In this document: piece by piece, positions 33,307-42,687 of the stretch
Numbering within the stretch: position 1 is the first letter of the stretch
Layout of the letters: each line of letters begins with the position of its first letter
DNA from: Halolamina pelagica
GTDB lineage: Archaea > Halobacteriota > Halobacteria > Halobacteriales > Haloferacaceae
Length of the DNA stretch: 64,000 nt
Reading direction: 5' to 3'
Assembly: GCF_900115675.1 (NCBI RefSeq)
Contig: NZ_FOXI01000002.1
Coordinates: forward strand, 62,001 to 126,000
Made by a program: the position numbers and the translations under genes
Notes under the pieces: generated by a model
Told to the model about the DNA's origin: nothing
The model's input: the letters and a program-made list of their open reading frames with translations, nothing else
Databases searched by the model: none

Positions 33307-34275
33307 CTACTCCTCCCGATCGGCGACCCGGGAGTGGGCGCCGACGAGCGCCCCCGAGAGGTCCAGCCCCTCGACGTGGCTCGACGTGTCGACGATCGAC
33401 TCCCGGAGCGTGGAGTCGACCACCGTGGCGTCCTCGAAGACGATGCTCCGGTCGAGTTCGCTGTCCTCGACGGTCGCGCCGGACATCACGTGGACGTTCT
33501 CCCCCAGTTCGGCGTCGACGGTCGCGTCGTCGGCGATCAGGTTCTCGCCGTCGAGCTTCCACGCCACGGCTTCGAGGTAGCTCTCGGGCGTCCCGATGTC
33601 GAACCACGCGCCGTCGAAGGTGAAGGCGTGGACGGCTTCCCGGGACTGGAGCCACTGGATGAACCATCCGGGCTCGTCGGGGTTGTTCTCGCCGTCGAGG
33701 TAGGTGTCGAACTCCGGCAGCGTCTCCTGGGGGAACGCGTAGCAGGCGATCGAGACCAGCGTGCTCTTGGGCTCGTCGGGCTTCTCCTGGAAGTCGACGA
33801 TGCGGTCGCCCTCCAGATCGACCAGCCCGTACGAGGAAGCGCGCTCCTTCGAGCCGACGTCGTAGGCCGCGATACAGGGCGTGCCTTTCCCCCGGAAGAA
33901 GTCGCCGAACTCCGCGAGGTCGAAGGAGATGAGGTTGTCGCCGGCGACGACGAGCAGGTCGTCGTCGATGCCCTCGCGGTCGATCAGCTGGGCCAGCGCG
34001 CCCACGACGCCGAACTTCTCGTCCTCGTCGACGGTCTCCTCGACGGAGACGACGGGTTTCTCGAACCCGCTGTCGTCGATGTACTCGTGGAAGTCGTCGG
34101 CGAAGCGCTCGTTGGTGGAGACGTACACCTCCTCGACCCGGTCGTCGGCCTCCAGATCCGCGAACACGTCGTCGATGACGGTCCCCTCGCCGACGGGGAG
34201 GAACATCTTCGGTCGATTGCGGGTGATCGGCCAGAGCCGCGTGGCGTACCCGCCCGCGAGGACGATTGCCTTCAT
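33307..34275 (-). CDS. Sugar-1-phosphate nucleotidyltransferase
   Basis: A 322-residue enzyme activating a sugar phosphate to an NDP-sugar. The nucleotide-binding N-terminal motif AGGYATRLWPITRNRPKMFLP is complete, with VVAGDNL (metal Asp) and the FQEKPDEP loop. The C-terminal 70 residues show hexapeptide-like periodicity (left-handed beta-helix), as in GlmU/RfbA-like enzymes. It probably serves cell-surface glycan or S-layer N-glycan synthesis; the exact sugar is unknown. A TATA-like ggtttacc about 27 nt before ATG 34275 suggests leaderless expression. Confidence 0.88.
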   Translation of the reverse strand: MKAIVLAGGYATRLWPITRNRPKMFLPVGEGTVIDDVFADLEADDRVEEVYVSTNERFADDFHEYIDDSGFEKPVVSVEETVDEDEKFGVVGALAQLIDREGIDDDLLVVAGDNLISFDLAEFGDFFRGKGTPCIAAYDVGSKERASSYGLVDLEGDRIVDFQEKPDEPKSTLVSIACYAFPQETLPEFDTYLDGENNPDEPGWFIQWLQSREAVHAFTFDGAWFDIGTPESYLEAVAWKLDGENLIADDATVDAELGENVHVMSGATVEDSELDRSIVFEDATVVDSTLRESIVDTSSHVEGLDLSGALVGAHSRVADREE

Positions 34276-34370
34276 GGCCCCTGGGTTAGCCGGGACCCGG
34301 TAAACCCTTTTTCCATCGACGTCGCACAACGGCGGGAAAGTGGTTTGTTCGAGCCGTTCGAACTGCCCGC

Positions 34371-34661
34371 ATGGACGAGGCGACAACCCGCCAGCGAATC
34401 GTCGACGCCCTCCGGGAGGGGCCGGCGACGCCCCGCGATCTCTCGAAACGCCTCGGCGTGCCCACGAGCGTCGTCTACGATCACGCCCGCCACGTCGCGA
34501 AGTCGCTCGAGAACGACGACGAGCAACTGCTGGTCGCACCGCCGACGTGTACGGACTGTGGCTTCTCGCGGTTCGACGACCCGCTCGCGGCGCCGAGCCG
34601 GTGTCCGGAGTGCAAGTGCGAGCGGCTCACCGAACCGGAGTTGGTGGTCGAGTCGGCGTGA
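34371..34661 (+). CDS. Winged-helix regulator with C-terminal zinc ribbon
   Basis: A 96-residue protein. Residues 5-50 form an ArsR-like helix-turn-helix (GPATPRDLSKRLGVPTSVVYDHARHV). It is followed by a zinc ribbon with Cys60, Cys63, Cys78 and Cys81 (CTDCGFSRF, CPECKCERL). This HTH plus ribbon architecture is a known archaeal single-domain-pair regulator of unknown target. It is divergent from the nucleotidyltransferase gene. Confidence 0.85.
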   Translation: MDEATTRQRIVDALREGPATPRDLSKRLGVPTSVVYDHARHVAKSLENDDEQLLVAPPTCTDCGFSRFDDPLAAPSRCPECKCERLTEPELVVESA

Positions 34662-34731
34662 GCAGCCGTCGGCCGCCCCGCTTGCACCGGTCGACGGTAA
34701 GGCTTTCCCGCACTCACCCACAGCGGACGGT

Positions 34732-36324
34732 ATGGTCACCCGGCTGGTGCTGGGCTGTGGCGCGGTCGGCTTCGACCTGCTCCAGCAGTTGCCCGACAGG
34801 GAGACGACGGTCGTCACCGACGACGAACCCCGCGCCGAGAGCCTCCGCGAGGCCAGCATCGCCGCCGTCGAGGGCGACCCGACCGACCCGCGGGCTCACG
34901 CGCCCGATGCCGACATCGTCCTCGTCGCCAGCGACGACCCCGAGCGAAACCTGACCGTCGCCGAGGCCGCCCGGGAGACGTTCCCCGACGCGATGCTGAT
35001 CGCCTACGCCGGCGAGGGCGCACTCCCGGCGACCGTCGACGCCATCCGGGCGGTCGCCGACCGCGTCGTCGACCCCACGACGGAGCTCGCCGACCGCGTG
35101 CTCGACCGCACGGTCGGTTTCGAGAGCGACCGTGCGCGTGGCCTGCGTCGTGCGCTGCTCGACGCCGCGGAGCCGATCGCGGTCGTCACACACGACAACC
35201 CCGACCCCGACGCCATCGCGAGCGCCGTGGCACTCTGTCGGCTCGCCGACCGGATCGGCGTCGAGGCCGAGGCCTGCTACCACGGCGAGATCAGTCACCA
35301 GGAGAACCGCGCGCTCGTGAACCTGCTCGATCTGCCGCTGGTTCGGCTCGACCCCGGCGACATCGGGGAGTACGGCGGAATCGCGCTTGTCGACCACTCC
35401 CGCCCGGGCGTCAACGACAGCCTGCCCGAGGACACCGAGGTCGACATCGTCGTCGACCACCACCCGCCGCGAGGCCCCGTCGACGGTGCGTTCGTCGACC
35501 TGCGCAGCGGCGTCGGCGCCACGAGCACGCTGCTGACGGAGTACCTCGACCGGTTCGACGTGTCACTGGACACGGAGACCGCGACGGCGCTTCTGTACGG
35601 GATCCGGATCGACACCAAGGAGTTCACCCGCGAGGCGTCGAAGGCCGACTTCGCGGCCGCGGCGTCGCTGATCCCGGACGTGGACGCCGAGACGCTCTCG
35701 CGGATCGAATCGCCCAGCATCTCCCTCGAGACGGTGTCGGTGCTGGCGTCGGCCATCGAGAACCGGACCGTCCGGGACCACGCGCTGTCGACGTGTGTCG
35801 GGGAGATCCGGGACCGCGACGCGCTGGCACAGGCCGCCGAGCGCCTGCTGGACATGGAGGGCGTCCGGATCACGCTCGTCTACGGGTTCAAGGACGAGAC
35901 GATCTACGTCTCCGGCCGTTCCCGCGGCTCCGACCTGGACCTGGGGGAGACGCTGCGGGACGCCTTCGGCGCCATCGGCGACGCCGGGGGGCACGCCGAC
36001 ATGGCCGGCGCGCAGATCCCGCTGGGGATCCTCGGCGCGGCCGGACCGGAGCGAACCGGTTCGCTGGCGGAGATCGTCCGGGAGGTCGTCGGCGAGCGCT
36101 TCTTCGACGCGCTCTCGGACGCCCCCGACGCCCCGGTGGCCGACGAGACGCTGGAGTACGACTACGCCCCCGAGGGCGCGGCGTCGATCGCGGTTCCCTC
36201 CGGGAACCACGACGCCGAAGCCGACGACGGTGCGAACGACGCAGGTACTGACGCGAACGGCAGCACGGAGGCCGACGCCGACACGGACGACCCGGTAGGT
36301 GGCGACGACACGGACGACGCCTGA
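34732..36324 (+). CDS. TrkA-N / DHH-DHHA1 phosphoesterase (RecJ/NrnA-like)
   Basis: A 530-residue protein. Residues 1 to about 125 resemble a TrkA-N (RCK) nucleotide-binding fold (LVLGCGAVGFDLLQQL). From about 145 comes the DHH phosphoesterase core, with THDNPDPDAIASA and the signature Asp242-His243-His244 (VVDHHPP). DHHA1 follows at about 380-480, with SGRSRGSDLDLGETLRDAFG, then GGHADMAGAQ. An acidic, low-complexity tail occupies the last 40 residues. Such enzymes degrade short oligonucleotides or cyclic dinucleotides. The RCK-like domain suggests control by a nucleotide ligand. The CBS/ParB-like gene follows 39 nt later. Confidence 0.87.
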   Translation: MVTRLVLGCGAVGFDLLQQLPDRETTVVTDDEPRAESLREASIAAVEGDPTDPRAHAPDADIVLVASDDPERNLTVAEAARETFPDAMLIAYAGEGALPATVDAIRAVADRVVDPTTELADRVLDRTVGFESDRARGLRRALLDAAEPIAVVTHDNPDPDAIASAVALCRLADRIGVEAEACYHGEISHQENRALVNLLDLPLVRLDPGDIGEYGGIALVDHSRPGVNDSLPEDTEVDIVVDHHPPRGPVDGAFVDLRSGVGATSTLLTEYLDRFDVSLDTETATALLYGIRIDTKEFTREASKADFAAAASLIPDVDAETLSRIESPSISLETVSVLASAIENRTVRDHALSTCVGEIRDRDALAQAAERLLDMEGVRITLVYGFKDETIYVSGRSRGSDLDLGETLRDAFGAIGDAGGHADMAGAQIPLGILGAAGPERTGSLAEIVREVVGERFFDALSDAPDAPVADETLEYDYAPEGAASIAVPSGNHDAEADDGANDAGTDANGSTEADADTDDPVGGDDTDDA

Positions 36325-36363
36325 GCCTGTCCCTTTTTCGTCGGGCGGCCCCAACCGGGGGTG

Positions 36364-37161
36364 ATGAGTGCCAAAGCGCGGGTCAAGGAGTACATGACCC
36401 GGGACGTAGCGACGGTCGACGCCGACGACACGGTCGACGACGTGGCCCGACGGATCGCCGAGAGCGACCACAACGGGTTTCCGGTGACCGACGGCCGCGA
36501 GGTCGAGGGGTTCGTCTCCGCCCGGGACCTGCTGTTGGCCGACGAGGACGCGCCGATCTTCACCGTGATGGTCGAGGACATCGTGGTCGCCCACCCCGAG
36601 ATGGACGTGATCGACGCCGCGCGGGTCATCCTCCGGTCGGGGATCCAGAAGCTCCCGGTCGTCGACGACGCGGGCAACCTCACGGGGATCATCTCCAACA
36701 CCGACGTGGTTCGCAGCCAGATCGAGCGGGCCACCCCCGAGAAGGTGGGCGAACTGATGGAGACGCTCCAGCACATCCACGACGTCGACGTCCACGAGGA
36801 GCGCCGCCGGGTCCGCCTCGACGACCTCGTTCCCACGCAGGACCGGGTGTACGCCGACGAGCTCGAGGGCCGACGCTACGAGCTCGAACACGGGCTCGCC
36901 GAACCGCTGGTGATCATCGCCAACGCGACCGGCGAGAAGGAACTGCTCCTGCTGACCGACGGCCACCACCGCGCGCTCGCGGCGGACCGACTGGGGATCG
37001 AGGAGATGGACGCCTACGTCATCGTCGTCGCGGCCGAGGACCCCGTGACCCTGGGGATGGAGAACACCGCCCGGAACGAGGGGCTCTCCTCCATCGACGA
37101 CGTGGCGGTCGTCGACTACGCGCGCCACCCGCTGATCGAGACCACCAAGCGCCTACAGTAA
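36364..37161 (+). CDS. CBS-pair protein with ParB/sulfiredoxin-like C-terminal domain
   Basis: A 265-residue protein. Two CBS motifs occupy about 8-57 (YMTRDVATVDADDTVDDVARRI) and 68-122 (EDIVVAHPEMDVIDAARVI, then GIISNTDVV). They usually bind adenine nucleotides. The rest resembles a ParB-type nuclease/ATPase fold: LDDLVPTQDRVYADEL, then LLLTDGHHRALAADRLG. GTG 36361 immediately before the ATG is an alternative start. Function unknown; probably a nucleotide-sensing enzyme, possibly linked to the DHH protein upstream. Confidence 0.85.
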   Translation: MSAKARVKEYMTRDVATVDADDTVDDVARRIAESDHNGFPVTDGREVEGFVSARDLLLADEDAPIFTVMVEDIVVAHPEMDVIDAARVILRSGIQKLPVVDDAGNLTGIISNTDVVRSQIERATPEKVGELMETLQHIHDVDVHEERRRVRLDDLVPTQDRVYADELEGRRYELEHGLAEPLVIIANATGEKELLLLTDGHHRALAADRLGIEEMDAYVIVVAAEDPVTLGMENTARNEGLSSIDDVAVVDYARHPLIETTKRLQ

Positions 37162-37213
37162 GTTCGTTCCACCGCCGCCAGCCTTATCTTCCCCGGCTAT
37201 CTGCTGAGAACGA

Positions 37214-37999
37214 ATGTCCACTCTCGGCCGCGACGTCGTCGAGCGAGTCAGCCAACCTGAGTACACGGGGTCGAACCGGTGTCTCCCCTGTACCGTAGTC
37301 AACGTCGCCGTCGCGCTGGCGCTCTCGGCCGTCGTCACCGTCCTCACGAGCCCGCTCGCGGGTACGGCCGCACTGGCGCTCGCGCTGGCGGCGATCTACC
37401 TGCGTGGCTACCTCGTCCCCGGAACGCCCGAACTCACGAAGCGGTACCTCCCGGACCGCGTGCGCCGCTGGTTCGGGAAGGCGCCCGACCTCCCGGAACC
37501 GGGGGAGACCGTCGACGTGGAGGCGTACCTGCTCGACGCCGGCGTGCTGGCGGACCCGCCGGAGGGGGACGACCTCGAACTCGTCGACTCGGTCGCCACC
37601 GAGTGGCACGAGCTGATCGAGTCGGTCCGCGGGGAGCCGGCGGCGGCCGCGGGCGACGTGCTCGACCTCGCCGACCCCGGCGTCGAGGTCCGCGACGGCG
37701 CGACGGTCGTGACCGACGGCGGGCTCGCGGTCGCCGACTGGCCCTCGCGGGCGGCGTTGCTCGCGGATCTCGCCGCGGTCGGGGTGCTGGCCGACCGCGA
37801 CCCCGAGTGGGGAACCCGCGACCGCGAGGAGCAGGGCCGGATCCTCGCCGGCCTGCGCCTGTTCGTCGAACGCTGTCCGGACTGCGGCGCGACCCCGGAA
37901 CTCGGCGAGGGGACCGTCGAGTCCTGCTGCCGCCGCGCGCAGGTGTACACCTACGCGTGTCCGGACTGTGACGCGCGCCTGATGGAGATCGAGCAGTAG
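37214..37999 (+). CDS. Haloarchaeal membrane-anchored zinc-ribbon protein
   Basis: A 261-residue protein. The N terminus carries an NRCLPC Cys pair, then two hydrophobic spans (about residues 28-46 and 49-66). The soluble part ends in a cysteine-rich module: CPDCGATPELG, SCCRRAQVY and CPDCDARLM, consistent with a zinc ribbon. Function unknown; I recall similar conserved haloarchaeal proteins. Confidence 0.7.
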   Translation: MSTLGRDVVERVSQPEYTGSNRCLPCTVVNVAVALALSAVVTVLTSPLAGTAALALALAAIYLRGYLVPGTPELTKRYLPDRVRRWFGKAPDLPEPGETVDVEAYLLDAGVLADPPEGDDLELVDSVATEWHELIESVRGEPAAAAGDVLDLADPGVEVRDGATVVTDGGLAVADWPSRAALLADLAAVGVLADRDPEWGTRDREEQGRILAGLRLFVERCPDCGATPELGEGTVESCCRRAQVYTYACPDCDARLMEIEQ

Positions 38000-38046
38000 T
38001 CGCCGGGAGCCGGCAGCTATTCCTCCCCGCCGCCGTACTCCCACGC

Positions 38047-39162
38047 ATGACCGACTCCGAGACGTTCCGGCGTCGAGTCCGCGAGGCGAAACGGCGACTC
38101 CGCGAGCGCGGCGACGACGCGCTCGTGCTGTTCCCCAGTCGGAACCTCCAGTATCTCGCCGACTTCGCCGAGGAGCCGGGGGAACGCCACCTGCTGTTGT
38201 TCGTGCCCGCCGAGGGCGAGCCCGTCTTCTTCGCCCCGGAGCTGTACGGCGATCAGCTCCGGGAGGCGTCGTGGGTCGCCGACGTGCGCACGTGGGGCGA
38301 CACCGAGGATCCAGTCCCGCGGATCGCCGACATCGCCGCCGAACTCGACCTCGGGACGGGGCGGGTGCTCGTCGACGACACGATGTGGGCGCTGTTCACG
38401 CAGGACCTCCGGACGGCGCTTCCCGAGGCGACGTTCGGACTCGCGAGGGAGGTGCTGAGCGACCTCCGGGTCCGGAAGGACGCGGCGGAACTCGACGCGA
38501 TGGAGCGCGCGGCGGCCGTCGCTGACGAGACGGTTCGGGACCTGCGCGAACTGGGCGAGGACGCGATCGGCCTGACCGAGGCCGAACTCGCCGCCGAGAT
38601 CGAGGACTCACTCGAACGGAACGGCGGCACGGGCGTCTCCTTCGACACGATCGTCGGCTCGGGCCCCGACGGCGCCAAACCGCACCACCACCACGGCGAG
38701 CGGGAGATCCGGCCGGGCGACCCGGTCGTGCTCGACTTCGGGACCCGCGTCGACGGCTACCCCTCCGACCAGACTCGGACGCTCGTCTTCGGTGGCGAGG
38801 CGAGCGAGCAGGTCCGCGAGGTCCACGACCTGGTTCGCGAGGCCCAACAGGCCGGCGTCGATGCGGTCGAACCCGGCGTCACCGCCGAATCCGTCGACGC
38901 CGCCGCCCGCGAGGTGATCGAGGCGGCTGGCTACGGCGAGCAGTTCATCCACCGGACGGGCCACGGTGTCGGCCTCGACGTGCACGAGGAGCCCTACATC
39001 GTCGGCGGGAACGAGCGGGAGCTCGAACCCGGGATGGTGTTCAGCGTCGAACCCGGGATCTACCACCCGGGGGAGTTCGGCGTCAGGATCGAGGATCTGG
39101 TGGTCGTCACCGAGGACGGCTGTGAGCGACTGAACGACACTGACCGCGGCTGGCGCTGCTGA
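38047..39162 (+). CDS. M24 metallopeptidase (Xaa-Pro aminopeptidase-like)
   Basis: A 371-residue aminopeptidase P-family protein with a creatinase-type N-terminal domain (1-130) and a pita-bread catalytic domain. Metal ligands are the Asp of VVLDFGTRV, the Asp of YPSDQTRT, the His of TGHGVGLDVHE, the Glu of SVEPGIY and the Glu of VRIEDLVVV. It removes N-terminal residues before proline. It precedes a convergent small gene by 6 nt. Confidence 0.92.
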   Translation: MTDSETFRRRVREAKRRLRERGDDALVLFPSRNLQYLADFAEEPGERHLLLFVPAEGEPVFFAPELYGDQLREASWVADVRTWGDTEDPVPRIADIAAELDLGTGRVLVDDTMWALFTQDLRTALPEATFGLAREVLSDLRVRKDAAELDAMERAAAVADETVRDLRELGEDAIGLTEAELAAEIEDSLERNGGTGVSFDTIVGSGPDGAKPHHHHGEREIRPGDPVVLDFGTRVDGYPSDQTRTLVFGGEASEQVREVHDLVREAQQAGVDAVEPGVTAESVDAAAREVIEAAGYGEQFIHRTGHGVGLDVHEEPYIVGGNERELEPGMVFSVEPGIYHPGEFGVRIEDLVVVTEDGCERLNDTDRGWRC

Positions 39163-39168
39163 GGCCGG

Positions 39169-39447
39169 TCAGATCAGGTCGTCCGGGTCGTGTTTGGCGG
39201 CCATGCGCTTCGCTTCGGCGGCGTACTGCTCGCGCTTTTCGTCGGTCTCGCCGAGGTTCCGCGGGTCGGCGTCGATGCCGGCGGTGGTGTCGCGGTGGTC
39301 GCCGAAGGAGGTGAGCGCCCGCTCCTTCCGGAGGTAGCGCTCGCCGTCGGGCGTCGCGTAGACGAGGATGACGATGTTCTGCTCGTCGTCGGAGTAGGTG
39401 CGTTCGACGAGCCAGACGCGGACGGTATCGTCGGTGGAGTCGGCCAT
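39169..39447 (-). CDS. Small conserved haloarchaeal protein
   Basis: A 92-residue acidic protein. The first half is strand-rich (VRVWLVERTYSDDEQNIVILVYATPDGERYL). The second half is helical and charged, ending in KRMAAKHDPDDLI. No domain recognised. It may be the last gene of the minus-strand ABC transporter cluster, 70 nt after its ATPase gene. Confidence 0.65.
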   Translation of the reverse strand: MADSTDDTVRVWLVERTYSDDEQNIVILVYATPDGERYLRKERALTSFGDHRDTTAGIDADPRNLGETDEKREQYAAEAKRMAAKHDPDDLI

Positions 39448-39517
39448 GGTCGAAGGGAGGGCGTGCGCGGGGAAAACTGTGCAGGGCGGTCTCGGCGTGT
39501 GGGAACGCGAGCGACGG

Positions 39518-40399
39518 TCAGTCGTCGTCGATCGCCCGTCGCGGCACGATGGTCGGGCCCTCGGACCCGAAGCCCACCTCGGCCTCGACGCCGAACACCT
39601 CCGCGAGCAGGTCCGGCGTGATCACCTCGTCGGGCGGGCCCCACTCGTAGGGAGTCCCGTCCTCGAGCGCGATGAGGTTGTCCGCGAACCGGGCCGCCTG
39701 CCCGATGTCGTGGAGGACGACACAGACCGTGACGCCCCGCTCCCGGTTGAGCTCCCGGGCCGCGTCGAGCACCCGGAGCTGGTGGTGGAGGTCGAGATAC
39801 GTCGTCGGCTCGTCGAGGAGGAGCGCGTCGGTCTCCTGGGCGAACACCATCGCGAGCCAGGCCAACTGCCGCTGGCCGCCCGAGAGGTCGCCGACGTTTC
39901 GGTCGGCGAGGTGGCCGATCCCGACGCGCCCGATCGCCCGGTCGATCGCCGCCTCGTCAGTCTCGCTCAGCCCCTCGAAGAAGCCGCGGTGTGGGTAGCG
40001 GCCGTAGGTGACCAGCTCCCGGACGGTCGTCGAGTCCGGGGCGGTGTTCTCCTGGGAGAGCAAGCCGAGCCGCGTGGCGAGCTCGCTCGTGCCGTACTCG
40101 TCGACGCGCCGGCCGTCGAACCGGACCGCCCCGCGGTCGGGGTTTAGTTCGGCGTCCATCGCCTTCAGCAGCGTCGACTTCCCGCTCCCGTTGGGGCCGA
40201 CCAGCGCCGTCACCTCGCCCGCGGGGACGACCAGCTTGTCCGTCTCGACGACCGGATCGTCGTCGCCGTAGGACAGCGCCACGTCCTCGACGGTGAGGTC
40301 GGGCGGCTCGTCGCCGCCGTCGCTGGCCGTCGACGCCGCGGCGTTCGTCTCGTGATCCGATCCCGTGGCGCCGACGGCACCGATGCCGAACAGGCTCAT
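39518..40399 (-). CDS. ABC transporter ATP-binding protein (iron-chelate/B12 type)
   Basis: A 293-residue ATPase of the FecE/FhuC/BtuD type. Walker A is GPNGSGKST, the signature LSGGQRQLAWLA and Walker B ALLLDEPTTYLD, followed by LHDIGQAARFAD with the switch histidine. An N-terminal extension of about 35 residues (Gly/Ala/Asp-rich) precedes the fold. It works with the FecCD-like permease upstream, whose stop overlaps this ATG. Confidence 0.93.
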   Translation of the reverse strand: MSLFGIGAVGATGSDHETNAAASTASDGGDEPPDLTVEDVALSYGDDDPVVETDKLVVPAGEVTALVGPNGSGKSTLLKAMDAELNPDRGAVRFDGRRVDEYGTSELATRLGLLSQENTAPDSTTVRELVTYGRYPHRGFFEGLSETDEAAIDRAIGRVGIGHLADRNVGDLSGGQRQLAWLAMVFAQETDALLLDEPTTYLDLHHQLRVLDAARELNRERGVTVCVVLHDIGQAARFADNLIALEDGTPYEWGPPDEVITPDLLAEVFGVEAEVGFGSEGPTIVPRRAIDDD

Positions 40400-41544
40400 A
40401 GTTCACCCAGCGCGCCCTGGCGGCGCATCAGGTAGAGGAAGTACGGCCCGCCGATGAGCCCGGTGAGGATCCCGACGGGAAGCTGTGCGGGCGAGAGCGC
40501 CAGCCGCGCGCCCACGTCGGCGAGCGCGACGAGCGCGGGCCCGGCGAAGGCGGAGCCGACGACCAGGCGCTTGTAGTCCGAGCCGACGAGCTGGCGGACC
40601 ATGTGCGGGACGATGAGCCCGACGAAGCCGACGATGCCGGCGACGGCGATGGCGGTGCCCGCCGCCAGCACGGCGACGCCGGAGAGCGCGAAGCGGACGC
40701 GTTCGACGCTCATCCCCAGCGACCGCGCGGTGCGCTCGCCGAGCAGCAGCACGTTGAGTTGGCGCGCGCCGACCAGGGTCACCGGCACGGTCACCAGCGT
40801 CCACGGCAGGGCCATCCGGACCTGTTCCCAGTCGACGCCCGTGAGCGAGCCGGTCGTCCACGCGATGGCCGTCTGGACGACGCCGAGGTCGTCGGCGAAG
40901 AAGAACAGCGCCGTCTGGAGCGAGCCGAACACCGTGGAGACGATGACGCCCGCGAGGACCAGCCGAACCGGGGTGGTGCCGCCCTTCCAGGCGATGGCGT
41001 ACACCAGCGCGAACGCGACCGCCCCGCCGCCGGCGGCGATCAACGGCAGCATGAACGCGAGTTCGGCGAAGACGATCAGCGTGAGCAGGATCGCCAGCCC
41101 GGCGCCTGAGGAGACGCCCAGGATGTACGGCGAGGCGAGCTCGTTCCGGGTCACCGCCTGGAAGACGGCGCCCGAGACCGCGAGGTTGGCGCCGACGAGG
41201 ACGGCGACGACGACTCGCGGCATCCGGATCTGCCAGACGATCAGCGTCTCCTTCGGCAGATCGACCGGGGCTGTCGACAGCCCGAGCAGTCCTGCGGCTT
41301 CCGTGCCGAGCCCCTCGCCGAGGAACAGCCGCAGTAGCACCTGCGGGTTCGTCCACACGATCGGGTCGAAGACGGCCCCCCAGACCGCCGAGAGCGGCAT
41401 CGTGAACGTGCCGAAGCTCACCTGGACGAGCCCCGCCGCGAGGACGACCGCCAGGCTCCCGACACAGACGGTCACCAGCGGCGTGTCGACCCACGACAGG
41501 GCGTCACGGAGTCCGAGCGACGCCTCCCCGGTCTCACTGGCCAT
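40396..41544 (-). CDS. FecCD-family ABC transporter permease
   Basis: A 382-residue membrane protein with about ten spans. FecCD motifs include RMPRVVVAVLVGANLAVSGAVFQA, then NELASPYILGVSSGA near the N terminus and GIVGFVGLIVPHMVRQLVGSDYKRL with the coupling helix near the end. A pair of these forms the channel for siderophore, heme or cobalamin import. It is the second gene of the binding protein - permease - ATPase operon. Confidence 0.93.
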   Translation of the reverse strand: MASETGEASLGLRDALSWVDTPLVTVCVGSLAVVLAAGLVQVSFGTFTMPLSAVWGAVFDPIVWTNPQVLLRLFLGEGLGTEAAGLLGLSTAPVDLPKETLIVWQIRMPRVVVAVLVGANLAVSGAVFQAVTRNELASPYILGVSSGAGLAILLTLIVFAELAFMLPLIAAGGGAVAFALVYAIAWKGGTTPVRLVLAGVIVSTVFGSLQTALFFFADDLGVVQTAIAWTTGSLTGVDWEQVRMALPWTLVTVPVTLVGARQLNVLLLGERTARSLGMSVERVRFALSGVAVLAAGTAIAVAGIVGFVGLIVPHMVRQLVGSDYKRLVVGSAFAGPALVALADVGARLALSPAQLPVGILTGLIGGPYFLYLMRRQGALGEL

Positions 41545-41550
41545 CAGCGA

Positions 41551-42675
41551 TCATTCGGTGATGATCGACGCCAGTTCGTCGCGGTCGAACAGTTCGCCGG
41601 CGAAGGTGTCCGGGAAGTAGCCGGTCGCGTACCGCTCGAGGAGGAACAGGTGGTGCAGCGGGCCGGGGTAGATCGGGCCGCCGCGGAACACCATGTCGTT
41701 CTGGACGGCGGTGAGCTCGCCCGCCACGTCGTCGTCCTTCATGAACGCCAGGACGGTGTCCTCGAACTCCTCGCGGCTCTTGTCCTCGTGGCCGCGCAGG
41801 AGGATCGAGTCCGGGTCGACCTCCATGATCGTCTCGTAGTCGATGGTGCCGCGGTCGGACTCCGAGAGCCCCTCGATACCCGTGCCGGAGAGGGCGTCGC
41901 CGATTCCGAGGTCACGGAACGCCTTCTTGTTGCTCCCCTTGTCGGTGAGCCGGTAGGGGTAGAACGATTCCGGCTCGTCGCCGCCCGCGAAGCAGAGGAG
42001 CGCGTTGGGGCGGTCGTCCGCCGCGGGGAGGTCGGTCTGGATCTCGGTGACGTACTCGTCGTGGAACGACCGCAGCGCCTCGAAGCGGTCGACCTCCCCG
42101 TGGACTTCGGCGACCTTCCGGAACGCGTCGTAGAGCGTGTAGTACCGGTAGTCGTGCCAGCCGTCCGTCCGCCGGAAGATCGCGTTCCCGAGGAAGGGCG
42201 CGACCTCCTCCTCGACCTCGGCGACGTCCTCCTCGCTCAGCTTGAACGCGCCGTTGTTGATCAGCCACTGGGGGTCGATCATGTGGAGGTCGCTGTCCAG
42301 TTCGTAGAACACCTCCCTGCTGATCCCGGCGTCGCCGACGAGGGGGGTCATCGACTCCTCGTCGACGCTCACGCCCTCGAGTTCGTCGTAGTGGTCGGTG
42401 TGGAACCGGGAGGGGAGCCCCATGCTGACGATGCTGTCGCCGTGACCGAGCGCGACCGCCATGTCGCCGTAGTCGGGGAAGTAGTGGGCGACCGTCTCCG
42501 GCGGCGAGTCGAGCGTCACCTCGCCGGTCGGCGCCATCGAGACCGTGTAGCTCGCGTCGCCGTCGGTGTCCGTCGCGTTCCCCGTCGGCGTCCCGTCGCC
42601 GCCGGTACAGCCCGCTAATCCGCCCGCCAGCGCCCCAGCAGTCAGTCCCAGGAATCGTCGTCGGTTTTGCGTCAC
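41551..42675 (-). CDS. ABC transporter substrate-binding lipoprotein (iron-chelate type)
   Basis: A 374-residue protein with a Tat signal (RRRFLGLTAGALAG) and lipobox cysteine at Cys23 (LAGC), so it is exported folded and lipid-anchored outside the membrane. The mature part is a periplasmic-binding-protein-like fold of the FepB/BtuF kind. The negatively charged Thr/Gly/Asp linker after the cysteine is usual. It leads the importer operon, whose promoter carries a DtxR-like inverted repeat, so iron or heme is the likely cargo. Confidence 0.9.
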   Translation of the reverse strand: MTQNRRRFLGLTAGALAGGLAGCTGGDGTPTGNATDTDGDASYTVSMAPTGEVTLDSPPETVAHYFPDYGDMAVALGHGDSIVSMGLPSRFHTDHYDELEGVSVDEESMTPLVGDAGISREVFYELDSDLHMIDPQWLINNGAFKLSEEDVAEVEEEVAPFLGNAIFRRTDGWHDYRYYTLYDAFRKVAEVHGEVDRFEALRSFHDEYVTEIQTDLPAADDRPNALLCFAGGDEPESFYPYRLTDKGSNKKAFRDLGIGDALSGTGIEGLSESDRGTIDYETIMEVDPDSILLRGHEDKSREEFEDTVLAFMKDDDVAGELTAVQNDMVFRGGPIYPGPLHHLFLLERYATGYFPDTFAGELFDRDELASIITE

Positions 42676-42687
42676 ATGTTTTGGGCA

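Noticed and set aside
36334-36338. T5 run after the DHH gene as a terminator
   Set aside because: Only five T in a 39-nt gap before the CBS gene on the same strand; too weak to call, and it may belong to the next promoter.
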